Positions 7,663 through 16,405 of a stretch of DNA of 64,000 bases are shown piece by piece (the stretch's first letter is position 1; every line of letters begins with the position of its first letter). Source of the DNA: Streptomyces sp. WMMC500 (GTDB taxonomy: Bacteria; Actinomycetota; Actinomycetes; Streptomycetales; Streptomycetaceae); contig NZ_CP114905.1 in the NCBI RefSeq assembly GCF_027497195.1, positions 2,776,001 to 2,840,000 of the forward strand, read 5' to 3'. The notes beneath the pieces are model-generated. The model made no database searches and was not told the origin of the DNA. It was given only the letters and a program-made list of their open reading frames with translations. Made by a program: the position numbers and the translations under genes.

Positions 7663-9552
7663 GTGAAGAGACGCCCCGCGGCCGGCTGGGCCGCCGCCGC
7701 ACTCGCCACCACCCTCGCGGCCACCGGCGCGCTCGCCGGACCCGCCACCGCGGCGGCCGAGTCCACCGCGACCGCCCCCCGGGCCCGTATCGCCACCGCC
7801 ACGGAACCCGTCACGCACGAGCAGAACGACCGCGTCCCCGAGGGCGCGGAGTGGACGCAGCACTACTTCCCCTCCGCCGACGACTCGGGTACCGAACTGC
7901 ACGCCGACGTGCTGCTGCCCGAAGGTCTGGAGAAGGGCGAGGAGGTGCCCGTCATCCTGTCCGTCGGGCCGTACTTCGCCCACGCCGGCGCGACCGGCGA
8001 CGAGGGCTGGTCGCACACCGGGCCCTCCACCCGCTTCCAGGACTTCGTCGAGGGCGCCGACCTCTTCGCCAACGGCTACGCCTTCGTCATGGTCGACCTG
8101 CGCGGCTTCGGCGGCTCGACGGGCTGTCTGGACTGGGCGGGCCCCGGCGAACAGGCCGACGTCGAGGCGGCGATCGACTGGGCCGCGAGCCGGCCGTGGT
8201 CGACGGGCGCGGTCGGCATGTACGGCAAGTCGTACGACGGCGTGACCGGTCTTATCGGCAACAACCTGGACCAGCGGGCCCTCAAGGCCGTCGTGTCGCA
8301 GGAGCCGGTCTGGGACATGTACCAGTACATCTACTCCAACGGCGTGCCCCGCCCCAACGTGACCGGCACCGCGAACGCGTACAACTCCATCGCCACCATC
8401 CCCCCGATGGCCGACGACGACCCCCGCTACCGGGCCAACGCCCGCTGGGAGGAGAGCCATCCGGAGTGCCTGACGGAGAACTCCGCCGGCTACCGGATCT
8501 CCGACCAGCGCAGCGAGCACTGGAAGGCCCGCGACCTGGCGCGGCAGGCCAGGGGCAGCGACACCCCCCTCTTCGTCACGCAGGGCTTCATCGAGCCCAA
8601 CACGAAGCCCGAGGAGATGGAGGAGTACCTGCGCAACCACCGCGGCCCCGAGCGCGGTTGGCTGGGTCAGTGGGACCACGTCCGCGGCGGCGACCGCGTG
8701 CCCGACGGCCGGCTGGCCATGGGGCGCGAGGGCTGGGACGACGAGACCCTCGCGTTCTTCGACCGCTATCTGAAGGGCGAGCGGCCGGGCGTCCGTTACC
8801 CGGAGTACGCCATGGAGGACAACAGCGGCGACTGGCGCGCCCAGCGCACCTGGCCGGTCGTCGAGCGGCGCGCGGCCATCCCGCTGGGCGGCGGCTCGTA
8901 CGTGGACGACGGCGGCGCCTCCGCCCTGGCCGACCTCACCGCCTCCGGCCGCGCGGCGCCCCACCGGCCCGCGCAGCCGTCGGGCGAGTGGGACATGGAG
9001 AACGCGCCGGCGGTGGAACCCGCCGCCCCGGACGGGCTGGCCGCGGAGGCCGCGAAGCGGCAGCGGGCGGGCGAGGTCACGTCGAGCTTCTTCGCGTGGT
9101 CGAAGCCGCTGAAGCGGGACGTGCGCGTCACCGGCACCCCGCAGGTCTCGCTGTCCGCGAAGGGCGCGGGCGACGGCGCCGGGAACGTGATGCTCAAGCT
9201 GTACGACGTCGCCCCCGACGGCACCGCCGTGATGTTCGACGAGCAGGTCTCGCTGCTGGAGCGCGGCCGGTTCACCGTCGACCTGAAGGCGACCGACTGG
9301 CGGCTGGCGGCCGGGCACGTGCTGGCCGTGGAGATCGGCACCATCCAGACCGGCTCGTGGCTGGACACCCCGTCCGGCGAGACGATCGAGGTGAGGCACG
9401 CCACCTTGCACCTGGCCCTGGACGGCCCCGCCGACGACGTGCCGACGGGCGGCGAGCGCTCGCCGTACCTGGACACGTACCTGAGCCGGAACACGGTGGA
9501 CCTCCCCGCGGGCCCGCCGACCTTCACCGTCCCCGACGTCAACCGCCGCTGA
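7663..9552 (+). CDS. Secreted CocE/NonD-family hydrolase (S15 X-Pro dipeptidyl-peptidase-like)
   Basis: A 629-residue exported serine hydrolase. GTG 7663 follows GGAGGAG (7653-7659) and opens a Sec signal (KRRPAAGWAAAALATTLAAT, cleavage near residue 33). An upstream in-frame extension lacks these signals. The nucleophile elbow is YGKSYDG with Ser190, matching the GxSYxG motif of the S15/CocE family. The GFIEPNTKPEEMEEYL and GQWDHV segments fall where the family has its Asp/His region. The C-terminal third is the jelly-roll domain typical of PepX_C. Family members cleave Xaa-Pro dipeptides or acyl esters. Secretion favours peptide scavenging, but the substrate is unproven. Confidence 0.9.
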   Translation: MKRRPAAGWAAAALATTLAATGALAGPATAAAESTATAPRARIATATEPVTHEQNDRVPEGAEWTQHYFPSADDSGTELHADVLLPEGLEKGEEVPVILSVGPYFAHAGATGDEGWSHTGPSTRFQDFVEGADLFANGYAFVMVDLRGFGGSTGCLDWAGPGEQADVEAAIDWAASRPWSTGAVGMYGKSYDGVTGLIGNNLDQRALKAVVSQEPVWDMYQYIYSNGVPRPNVTGTANAYNSIATIPPMADDDPRYRANARWEESHPECLTENSAGYRISDQRSEHWKARDLARQARGSDTPLFVTQGFIEPNTKPEEMEEYLRNHRGPERGWLGQWDHVRGGDRVPDGRLAMGREGWDDETLAFFDRYLKGERPGVRYPEYAMEDNSGDWRAQRTWPVVERRAAIPLGGGSYVDDGGASALADLTASGRAAPHRPAQPSGEWDMENAPAVEPAAPDGLAAEAAKRQRAGEVTSSFFAWSKPLKRDVRVTGTPQVSLSAKGAGDGAGNVMLKLYDVAPDGTAVMFDEQVSLLERGRFTVDLKATDWRLAAGHVLAVEIGTIQTGSWLDTPSGETIEVRHATLHLALDGPADDVPTGGERSPYLDTYLSRNTVDLPAGPPTFTVPDVNRR

Positions 9553-9553
9553 C

Positions 9554-9625
9554 GGGAGGGCCGGTCGGCCCTCCCCCACGGCACGTCCGCCGCCCGGCAG
9601 CCCCCGAGGGCTCCGGGCGGCGGAC
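9554..9625 (+). terminator. Two tandem hairpins after the CocE/S15 gene
   Basis: First hairpin: 9554-9562 with 9567-9575, a perfect 9-bp stem and 4-base loop. Second hairpin: 9585-9597 with 9613-9625, a perfect 13-bp stem. Both immediately follow the stop codon. Confidence 0.75.
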
Positions 9626-9733
9626 GCGTCCGTGCACGTACGAGCCTGTGCGACGAGCACCGGCAACAGGGCCGCGACCGCCGGGCCGGGGGCGGGGCGG
9701 GAGGGCGGTTTCTGACGGTCTATCGTGTACGCC

Positions 9734-10666
9734 ATGTCCGTGCCCGAGCTGATCCGCATCGTCTCGCGTGACTCGCCCATGGCCCTCGCCCAGGTCGAGC
9801 GCGTCCGCGCCGAACTGGCCGCGCGGCACCCCGGCATCCGCACCGCGGTCGTGCCGGTGAAGACCACCGGCGACAGGTGGCTGGGCAACCTGTCCGAGGT
9901 CGACGGCAAGGGCGCGTTCACCAAGGAGGTCGACGCGGCGCTGGTCGCCGGGGCGGCGGACCTCGCGGTGCACTGCGTCAAGGACGTGCCCGCGGACCGG
10001 CCGCTGCCGGCCGGGACGACGTTCGCCGCGTTCCTGCGCCGCGACGACATCCGCGACGCGCTGGTCCACCCCGGCGGGCTCGGGCTCGACGACCTGCCCG
10101 CGGGCACCCGGATCGGCACGTCCTCCGTACGCCGCGTCGCGCAGCTCTCGGCCGCGTACCCGCACCTGGAGTGCGTGCCGTTCCGCGGCAACGCCAACCG
10201 CCGGCTCGCGAAGCTCTACGCCGGGGAGGTCGACGCGCTGCTGCTGGCCGTGGCCGGACTCGAGCGCATCGACCGCGCCGACGTCATCACCGAGGTGCTC
10301 CCGGTCGAGACCATGTGCCCGCCGCTGGGCGCCGGGATCCTGGCGCTGCAGTGCCGCGAGGACGACACGGCGACCATCGACGTCGTCAGCGACCTGAACC
10401 ACCCGGAGACGTACCGCGAGGCCATGGCCGAGCGGATGTTCCTGCACGTGCTGCAGGGCCACTGCAACAGCCCCATCGCCGGCTTCGCCACCGCCGGACC
10501 GGACGACCTGTGGCTGAGCGGCCGGGTGTTCAGCCCGGACGGCAAGACCGTGCTCGACGCCCGCGAGCCCGCGGGCCGGCTCACCCCGCCGGACCTGGGC
10601 ACGTCGGTCGCGCTGGCGCTGCTGCGGCAGGGCGCGCGGGAGCTGATCGACGGCATCCCGCACTGA
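9734..10666 (+). CDS. hemC: Hydroxymethylbilane synthase (porphobilinogen deaminase) paralogue
   Basis: A 310-residue HemC-family protein. Known members polymerise four porphobilinogens into hydroxymethylbilane in heme and corrinoid synthesis. Visible signatures are the N-terminal [41 protein letters not shown], and [12 protein letters not shown] with Cys244, at the position of the dipyrromethane-cofactor cysteine (Cys242 in E. coli). The first two domains are well conserved; the C-terminal domain is shorter and more divergent. No other hem gene is nearby, so this may be a second copy outside the main heme operon. ATG 9734 fits the family start; a GTG at 9725 is possible. No strong ribosome-binding site is seen. 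Confidence 0.85.
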   Translation: MSVPELIRIVSRDSPMALAQVERVRAELAARHPGIRTAVVPVKTTGDRWLGNLSEVDGKGAFTKEVDAALVAGAADLAVHCVKDVPADRPLPAGTTFAAFLRRDDIRDALVHPGGLGLDDLPAGTRIGTSSVRRVAQLSAAYPHLECVPFRGNANRRLAKLYAGEVDALLLAVAGLERIDRADVITEVLPVETMCPPLGAGILALQCREDDTATIDVVSDLNHPETYREAMAERMFLHVLQGHCNSPIAGFATAGPDDLWLSGRVFSPDGKTVLDAREPAGRLTPPDLGTSVALALLRQGARELIDGIPH

Positions 10667-11055
10667 CGGCGGCGACGGGCGCGGGCCTGCCGGGCGGGTG
10701 GCGGGACGCCGGGGTCTACACGGCGGCCGGGGCACTCCGCATCGTCACGGCCGCGGCGCGGGCCGATCTGCGGGAGTGACCCGGCAACGTGGCCTCCGGC
10801 GCGTGCCGGGAGGCGCGCGTGGGGCGGAAGTCGGCCACGATACAGGGCTGTTTTCGCCACAAGCGGGCCCCGCGGGCCGGGCGGGCGGCGCCGTCGCGCC
10901 CGTTCAGGGCCGGGTCGGTCGCCGTGGAAACGGGCCGAACCGGGCACGATCCGCCGCGTCCCACGCGCGTGCCCCGGCCGTGGACGGAGGTAGCTTGCGC
11001 ATGACCAGTCGGGTTTGACTGCGCGACCGTTTCCGTATCAGTGAGGTGAGTTCGC
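10667..11055. other. Intergenic region between hemC and the LuxR-type gene
   Basis: No convincing gene. A possible promoter for the downstream regulator is TTGACT (11015-11020) with TATCAG (11036-11041), but the 15-bp spacer is short. GAGGTGAG at 11043-11050 is the ribosome-binding site for the GTG at 11056. Confidence 0.5.
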
Positions 11056-11787
11056 GTGCTTACCGTGGGGATCGTGACGCCTGACCGCCGGCACCTGTCG
11101 CACGTGCTCGGTCTCGCACTCGACAAGTTCCACATCGACATCGTGCTCAGCGGCGCCGCCGTGGCGGACGCCGTCTCGCGCCCGGAGGCCGGGCGGGTGG
11201 ACGTCTGGCTGGCGCGGCCGGCGGCGGCCACCGCGGAGTCGGTACGGGAGTTCCGGCGGCTGGTGCCGCCGCGGGGGGCCGCCGAGTACGGGGCCGGAGA
11301 CGGCGGCGCCGGTGGGGCCGCCGGTGGGGCCGGGGCCGGCGGCGTGGGCCGGCCGCGGCCGCTGGCCGTCGTCTGCGGGGGCGAGGAGAGCCAGGTGTCC
11401 CAGGCGCTGGCGTTAGGCGCGTCGGCGGTGATGCTGCCGGACGACTCGGTGTTCGACACGGCGGCCGGCCTGTACGCGGCGGCCTCCCGGGACCTGTTCG
11501 TCTCACCGCGGCTGCTGCGCCGGGTGTCGCGGCGGCTGAGCGACGTGCTCAGCGGGCCGCTGACGGCCGGCGCGGCCGTGCTGACCGAGCGGGAGGAGCG
11601 GGTGCTGAGCCTGATGTCGGCGGGCATGTCCAACGGGGCCATCGCCCGTTCCCTGTGCATCAGTCCGGCGACGGTGTCCACGCACGTGGGGCACATCCTG
11701 CGCAAGCTGGGTGCCGGGAACCGGACGCAGGCGGTGATCGCCGCCCTGCAGCAGTCGCTGATCGCCCACCCGGCGCACCGCGCCTGA
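11056..11787 (+). CDS. LuxR-family regulator with an atypical receiver-like N-terminus
   Basis: A 243-residue regulator. The C-terminal LuxR/GerE helix-turn-helix is clear (LTEREERVLSLMSAGMSN, SPATVSTHVGHILRKLG, about residues 178-240). The N-terminal part has the beta/alpha rhythm of a receiver domain (VGIVTPDRRHLSHVLGLAL). It lacks the acidic pair and an obvious phospho-acceptor Asp, and a glycine/alanine-rich linker of about 20 residues interrupts it near residue 85. It is therefore probably an orphan regulator that does not depend on phosphorylation. It is read toward, and ends 60 bp from, the HTTM-hydrolase operon. It could control that operon, but nothing in the sequence proves it. Confidence 0.85.
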   Translation: MLTVGIVTPDRRHLSHVLGLALDKFHIDIVLSGAAVADAVSRPEAGRVDVWLARPAAATAESVREFRRLVPPRGAAEYGAGDGGAGGAAGGAGAGGVGRPRPLAVVCGGEESQVSQALALGASAVMLPDDSVFDTAAGLYAAASRDLFVSPRLLRRVSRRLSDVLSGPLTAGAAVLTEREERVLSLMSAGMSNGAIARSLCISPATVSTHVGHILRKLGAGNRTQAVIAALQQSLIAHPAHRA

Positions 11788-11847
11788 GGGTTGCGGCGCG
11801 GTACGCCGGGTGCGGATGCGGTCGCCCGCGGCGGTCGCGTACGGCCG

Positions 11848-12408
11848 TCAGGTGCGGCGGCTCGGCGGCAGGTCGTGGAAGTCGGACGCGAAGAGCGTGC
11901 GCGGCTCCTCCTCCTCGTCGAAGCCGCCGGAGGACACCACGAGGAACTGCACCTGCCGGGAGCCCGGCGGATGCGGGCAGTGGTGCGTGACGAAGGTGAG
12001 CAGCGCCAGGTAGGGGATGGTCAACTGCAGCACCTCGATGCGCTTCTCGTCCAGCGCGAGCTGGGTCAGCTCCGAGACGGTGTCGGGGAGCAGCTTCTCC
12101 ACCCGCCGGCCGGGGTGCCAGAGCATGTGCCGGATCGTGCGCCGCTCCAGCATCGGGTACTCGCACCACTGCGTGGTGCTTCCGTCCGCCAGCCGCTCGC
12201 GCCCCAGGACGTGGATGTCGGAGCGGCCGGGGTTGGGGGCGAAGAACGTGGTGACGGGGATCGCCGTGTTGATCGGGTCGATGCGGGTGAGGAACCTCGG
12301 GGTCTTGCGGAACTGCTTGGCCGCGGTGAGCCCCAGCCAGGAGGCGAGAACCCCGTAGAGCCCGTAGCGGGCGGCGGTCTGCGGGAGTGCGGTCGCGGTG
12401 GTGGTCAT
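11848..12408 (-). CDS. SdpA/DUF5819-like partner of an HTTM protein
   Basis: A 186-residue protein. It has a hydrophobic N-terminal segment (YGLYGVLASWLGLTAA) and the signature FFAPNPGRSDIHVLGRE, followed by DGSTTQWCEYP. A WxxFxxNP-type motif followed by a tryptophan-containing strand recalls SdpA and DUF5819 proteins, which are encoded next to HTTM membrane proteins. A second hydrophobic patch (LTIPYLALLTFVTHHC) follows, and the C-terminus is acidic (FDEEEEP). The start codon overlaps the stop of the upstream fusion gene in an ATGA, indicating translational coupling. In Bacillus, SdpA and SdpB together process the SdpC toxin. A comparable maturation role here is inference; the family assignment is from motif memory. 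Confidence 0.6.
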   Translation of the reverse strand: MTTTATALPQTAARYGLYGVLASWLGLTAAKQFRKTPRFLTRIDPINTAIPVTTFFAPNPGRSDIHVLGRERLADGSTTQWCEYPMLERRTIRHMLWHPGRRVEKLLPDTVSELTQLALDEKRIEVLQLTIPYLALLTFVTHHCPHPPGSRQVQFLVVSSGGFDEEEEPRTLFASDFHDLPPSRRT

Positions 12409-14483
12409 GTGCGGTCTCCTCGGGCGCCGTCGGGCGCCGGCTCGGTCTGCTCGGTCTGCTCGGTCGCAGCCCGCGGCGGTACGGCACGGTCGGCGGGCGC
12501 CCCGGCGCGCTTCGCCGCGCGCGTACGCACCCACTGGACGGCCCGTACGACGTGCGCCGCGTGCGCCTCGTCCAGCACCAGCGACTCGTGCCCGGCCGCC
12601 TCGACGACGTCGTGCCGCGACACCGTCGACAGCAGCGCCAGCTCGCGCTGGAACTCGGCGTGCAGCGGGTCGCTGCGCACCGTCTCGCCGGCGGTGACCA
12701 CCGCGACCGGCGTGTCGGTCGCGGGCAGCGGCAGCCGCGCGTCGGGGCACCAGGTCCGCTGCGACTCGGCCAGCTCCTCGCGGGCCGTGCGCCACAGCCG
12801 CGGCCGGAGCACGATGCGGGCCGTGGCCTCGCCCAGCGGCGCCGGCAGCCCGCTCATCTGCCGCGGGCGGCCGGTGTGGCGCAGCAGCCCGAACGTCGCC
12901 TGCAGCCCGGTCGTCGTCATGCGCTGCCGGATCCATGGCAGCGCCTCGCGCTGCCGCGGGGAGCGGACGAACTGCTCCGGGTGCGTGGCGTCGACGAACA
13001 CCAGGCCGCCGGTGAGTTCGGGGTGGCGGCGGGCGAAGGTGCGGATCAGCAGGCCGCCGATCGAGTGGCCGACGAGGACGTACGGGGGCGTCAGCCCGAG
13101 GGCGCGGAGCGTCCCGGCGAGGACGTCGGCGGCCTCGTCCGGGCCCTGCGGGCGGTCGGCGGCGTCGCTCCAGCCGATGCCGGGCCGGTCGTACGCGGCG
13201 CTGGGCGTCCGCGCACCCAGGCCGCGCTGCACCCAGCCCCACTGGGTGGCGGGGGCGGCGAGGCCGTTCTCGAAGACGACGGAGGGGCCGGCGGCCGAGG
13301 AGGGGCCGGCGGCGGAGTTGCGGGGCAGGACGTGGACGGTCCGGCCGGCGACGGTGAGGAGTTCGCCGGGCGGGTCGCGGCGCAGCCGGGCGTCGCGTAC
13401 CCGGTCGGCCCGCCGTACGGCGGCGCCGGCCAGCAGCGCGAGTCCGGCGCCGGCGGTGACGGCGGCGGCGCCGCGGGGGGTGGCGGCGGCGCGGAGCAGC
13501 CGGCCGGCGGTGGCGGCGGACGGCATCCGCAAGGCGGCCCGGGAGGCTGTCGTGGAGGCAGCCGGAGAGCCGGCCGGGGTGGCGGCGCGGGCGCGCGGGC
13601 CGAGGGAGCGGGAGACGTGCGCGAGCGCCGGATAGGTGGAGCAGTAGGACCACACGAAGCGGTTGAGCCCCATGAAGCGCGCGTTGCCGAGGTGGAACGC
13701 TGTGCCCGCGGCCAGGATCCCGCGCGCCACCGGCCGCGGCGCGACCAGCACCAGCGGGAACGCCATCTCGCCGAGGATCGTCGCCCACGCCACCGACTTC
13801 GCCAGCCACGGCCGGTCGCGTACGGCCCGGTAGAAGAGCGGGTCGCCGAAGGTGCTCGTGCGGAAGATCTCCGGGATCGCCGTGCCGTCGCGCCAGACCG
13901 GGGAGATCAGCTTGGCCGCGCCCGAGGTGAAGTAGGCCATGCAGACCTGCGCGGCGAGGAAGCGCACCAGCATCTCGCGAGCCCGCGGGTCGTGCCCGAA
14001 CGCCTTCTCGGCGGCGGACACCGCGTAGTTGACGAACGTCAGGTGGTCGGAGCCGTCGAGGCCGAAGCCGCCCATGCGGGTGTGCAGGCCGTGCGCGGTG
14101 CCGCACATGGTCGCGGCGAGCACGCCGCGCTGCGCCCGGGTGGCGCCGGGCAGCAGCAGGCCGAGGCCGGTCAGGGCGCGGGTCTGCACCAGGCCGACGA
14201 CGCCGGGGTAGCCGAAGACCTTCTCCAGCCGCTCCTCGCCGGCGCGGCGCCACCACATCGGGGCGCGCAGCCGCATGACGGGCCAGGCGAACAGGCCGTC
14301 GTCGGCGAGGGTGTCGGCGGTGGCGAGCTGCTCGACGGCGCCGACCGTGGCGCCGACCGAGGTCATCAGCTCCAGCTTGCGGAACACGGTGTCGAGGGCG
14401 TCCTGGCCGCCCCACAGCCGGTCGGCGAGCGGCCGGAGCGCGGCGGCGGGCGGAGCGGGGGGCGGAGCGCTGGGGGATGTCAC
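12405..14483 (-). CDS. HTTM (SdpB-like) membrane domain fused to an alpha/beta hydrolase
   Basis: A 692-residue two-part protein. Residues about 30-300 are an HTTM-type multi-helix membrane domain (RALTGLGLLLPGATRAQRG, FLAAQVCMAYFTSGAAKL, FHLGNARFMGLNRFVW). This family includes vitamin-K carboxylase relatives and SdpB. A linker with one more hydrophobic stretch (AAVTAGAGLALLAGAAV) leads to an alpha/beta hydrolase, about 365-665. Its nucleophile is Ser474 in GHSIGG, and GHESL near the C-terminus is likely the catalytic His. GTG start with GGGAGA upstream. It is preceded by a small hydrophobic-peptide gene and a hairpin, and coupled to the SdpA-like gene. A hydrolase joined to an HTTM domain is, to my knowledge, unusual. 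The chemistry is unknown. Confidence 0.75.
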   Translation of the reverse strand: MTSPSAPPPAPPAAALRPLADRLWGGQDALDTVFRKLELMTSVGATVGAVEQLATADTLADDGLFAWPVMRLRAPMWWRRAGEERLEKVFGYPGVVGLVQTRALTGLGLLLPGATRAQRGVLAATMCGTAHGLHTRMGGFGLDGSDHLTFVNYAVSAAEKAFGHDPRAREMLVRFLAAQVCMAYFTSGAAKLISPVWRDGTAIPEIFRTSTFGDPLFYRAVRDRPWLAKSVAWATILGEMAFPLVLVAPRPVARGILAAGTAFHLGNARFMGLNRFVWSYCSTYPALAHVSRSLGPRARAATPAGSPAASTTASRAALRMPSAATAGRLLRAAATPRGAAAVTAGAGLALLAGAAVRRADRVRDARLRRDPPGELLTVAGRTVHVLPRNSAAGPSSAAGPSVVFENGLAAPATQWGWVQRGLGARTPSAAYDRPGIGWSDAADRPQGPDEAADVLAGTLRALGLTPPYVLVGHSIGGLLIRTFARRHPELTGGLVFVDATHPEQFVRSPRQREALPWIRQRMTTTGLQATFGLLRHTGRPRQMSGLPAPLGEATARIVLRPRLWRTAREELAESQRTWCPDARLPLPATDTPVAVVTAGETVRSDPLHAEFQRELALLSTVSRHDVVEAAGHESLVLDEAHAAHVVRAVQWVRTRAAKRAGAPADRAVPPRAATEQTEQTEPAPDGARGDRT

Positions 14484-14515
14484 GGGCGGGGTCTCCCTTC
14501 GGGCGGTACGGCAGT

Positions 14516-14557
14516 GCGCTCCCGGGCGGCGGCGGAGTGCCGTCCGCCCGGGAGCGC
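14516..14557 (-). terminator. Intra-operon hairpin between the peptide gene and the HTTM-hydrolase gene
   Basis: A perfect 14-bp stem: GCGCTCCCGGGCGG (14516-14529) pairs with 14544-14557 around a 14-base loop. It sits between a small precursor-like gene and its presumed processing genes. This is the usual place for a partial terminator that lets the peptide be made in excess. Confidence 0.6.
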
Positions 14558-14642
14558 CGTGGCCGGCCGGACGCCGGTGGTACCGAGGTGCGGGCGGTGC
14601 CGGGACGTCAGGCCGTGCGGCGGCGGAGGTGCGGGCCGGCCG

Positions 14643-14945
14643 TCAGACCATGCCCGGGTGGCCGCCGGTCAACTGGTCGACCGAACGTCCCCGGAGCGCG
14701 GCGCCGTCGGGGGCGTCGGGCGAGGTGCCGTCGTGGTAGCCGAAGGCGGTGACGAAGCTCGTCACCGGGCCGAGCGCGCACCCGACCGCGCCGGCGACCG
14801 TCAGCGCGATCAGCGGGGTGAAGAGCACCGGGACGACGCGGTCGGTCGGGGCGACGAAGTGCTCGTCGTGCTCCGCCGCGTTCTTCTGCGCCCAGACGGC
14901 GATGCGCGAGTCCGCGGCCGTGGGGGGCTGAAGGGTCATGGTCAT
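14643..14945 (-). CDS. Small hydrophobic protein, possible peptide precursor
   Basis: A 100-residue protein I do not recognise. It has a hydrophilic N-terminus of about 35 residues (AQKNAAEHDEHFVAPTDR) and one long hydrophobic stretch, about 37-69 (VVPVLFTPLIALTVAGAVG and onward), with a single Cys56. The polar, Asp/Gly-rich tail is about 30 residues. A very good ribosome-binding site (AAAGGAGAGG) lies 5 bp before the ATG. Its place at the head of an operon with HTTM and SdpA-like genes parallels SdpC, the toxin precursor. It has only one cysteine and no visible similarity to SdpC. Alternatives are a small membrane anchor or an immunity protein. Confidence 0.65.
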   Translation of the reverse strand: MTMTLQPPTAADSRIAVWAQKNAAEHDEHFVAPTDRVVPVLFTPLIALTVAGAVGCALGPVTSFVTAFGYHDGTSPDAPDGAALRGRSVDQLTGGHPGMV

Positions 14946-15118
14946 GACCTCTCCTTTCGTCGGGAGACTCCGAAGCTAGGTCCGCCGGCGGGGCGCGGCA
15001 TCCGGCCGATGCACCGTCTTGGCGGCCGGTACGGAGGAGTTCTGAGGATTGACGCGGCGCGCGGGTTCGGTTACGGGCGGGGGCGTCGCGCTCCGGTCCG
15101 GGTTTGTCAATCCCCCGT

Positions 15119-15141
15119 GGCCCGCCCGTGCGCGGCGGGCC
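15119..15141. repeat. Hairpin in the divergent region before the O-methyltransferase gene
   Basis: GGCCCGCC (15119-15126) and its perfect complement GGCGGGCC (15134-15141) with a 7-base loop, about 80 bp upstream of the ATG at 15224. It could be an attenuator or only local GC symmetry. Confidence 0.35.
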
Positions 15142-15223
15142 CTCCGGCGAACTGCGGATGTGCGGGCCCGGGCGGCGGTCCTACGTTGCGGGGCACCAGG
15201 ACGCCGAGCGGAAGGGGCGGGGC

Positions 15224-16405
15224 ATGAGCGAGCCGACGCACGACGGGAGCACTGGCGAGGCCGGGAACAGCGGCAGAGCCGGGAGCGGCGGCGGGAAGGC
15301 AGCCGGGGAGGACGCGGCCGTACGGGCCGCGACCGGCACCCTGCTCTACGGCTTCGCGCTCTCCCGGATCACCGCCGCCTTCGTCCGCCTCGGCATCCCC
15401 GACGCGCTCGCCGGCGGCCCGCTGCCCGCCGACCGCCTCGCGCACGCCACCGGCACCCACGAGCCGTCCCTGCGCCGCCTGCTGCGCGCCGCGACCGCGC
15501 TGGGCCTGCTGACCGTACGGCCCGGCGGGTACTGCGAACTGACGCTGCTCGGCGAGCTGTTCCGCGACGACCCGCGGCTGCGCCGGCTCGCCGAGCTGTA
15601 CGGCGACCCGGCGGTGTGGGAGGCGTACGGCGCGCTGGAGGACGCCGTACGCGACGGCGGCTCCGCCTTCGCGCACGCCCACGGCGCCGGTCTCTTCGCG
15701 GCCCTGGAGACGGACGGGCCGCTGGCAGCGCGGTTCACCGAGGCGATGGGCACGGTGACCGCCGCGCAGACCGCACCGGTGGTGTCGGGCTTCGACTTCG
15801 GCGGCGTCGGGCACCTCGTGGACGTCGGCGGCGGCGACGGCACGCTGCTCGCCGCGCTGCTGCGCGCGTACCCGCACCTGCGCGCCACCCTGCTGGAGCG
15901 GCCGGCCGCCCTCGCCGCCGCGCCGCGGGTGCTGCGGGCGGCGGGGGTGGCGGACCGGTGCACGCTGGTGGAGGGCGACTTCTTCGCCGCGGTCCCGGTG
16001 GGCGGGGGCGGCCCGGCCGACGCCTGTCTGCTGAAGAACGTCCTCCACAACTTCGGCGACGACGACTGCGTGCGCGTGCTGCGCGCCTGCCGGGCGGCGC
16101 TGCGGCCGGGCGGGCGGGTGCTCGTGCCCGCGCTGGTCCTGCCGGAGGCGGCGGACGCGGCCCGTACGCGGGCGGACGCGGAGGTGGCGATGGCGCTGAG
16201 CGACGTGGAGATGATGGTGCTGACGGCCGGCAGGGAGCGCACCCTCGCCGAGTACCGCGCGCTGTTCGCCCGCGCGGGTCTCGTGCTGCCGCCGCAGCCG
16301 CCCCCGGTTTTGCCCGGGCTGCCGCACCACCACATGCTGGAGGGGACGCGCGGGACGGACGACGAGACACAGGAGGCGCGCGATGCTGCTGCTGTACGAC
16401 GGTGA
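15224..16405 (+). CDS. COMT-type O-methyltransferase (acetylserotonin O-methyltransferase family)
   Basis: A 393-residue methyltransferase. The N-terminal winged-helix dimerisation domain begins near residue 35 (LYGFALSRITAAFVRLGIP). The SAM motif is VDVGGGDGTLLAALL, and LLKNVLHNFGDDDCVRVLR is the classic motif of this family just before the catalytic-His region. C-terminal LPHHHML is also typical. Enzymes of this fold methylate hydroxyls of polyketides, flavonoid-like aromatics or macrolides. ATG 15224 has GGAAGGGGCGGGG upstream; a longer in-frame extension from 15104 lacks family similarity. Its 3' end overlaps the DCC gene by 23 bp, so the two are translated together. It is divergent from the HTTM/SdpA-like operon. 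Confidence 0.88.
   Translation: MSEPTHDGSTGEAGNSGRAGSGGGKAAGEDAAVRAATGTLLYGFALSRITAAFVRLGIPDALAGGPLPADRLAHATGTHEPSLRRLLRAATALGLLTVRPGGYCELTLLGELFRDDPRLRRLAELYGDPAVWEAYGALEDAVRDGGSAFAHAHGAGLFAALETDGPLAARFTEAMGTVTAAQTAPVVSGFDFGGVGHLVDVGGGDGTLLAALLRAYPHLRATLLERPAALAAAPRVLRAAGVADRCTLVEGDFFAAVPVGGGGPADACLLKNVLHNFGDDDCVRVLRACRAALRPGGRVLVPALVLPEAADAARTRADAEVAMALSDVEMMVLTAGRERTLAEYRALFARAGLVLPPQPPPVLPGLPHHHMLEGTRGTDDETQEARDAAAVRR

Noticed and set aside
15104..15223. N-terminal extension of the O-methyltransferase to an upstream start
   Set aside because: The extension is Arg/Gly/Pro-rich, overlaps a hairpin and has no ribosome-binding site, whereas ATG 15224 has a good one and fits the family.
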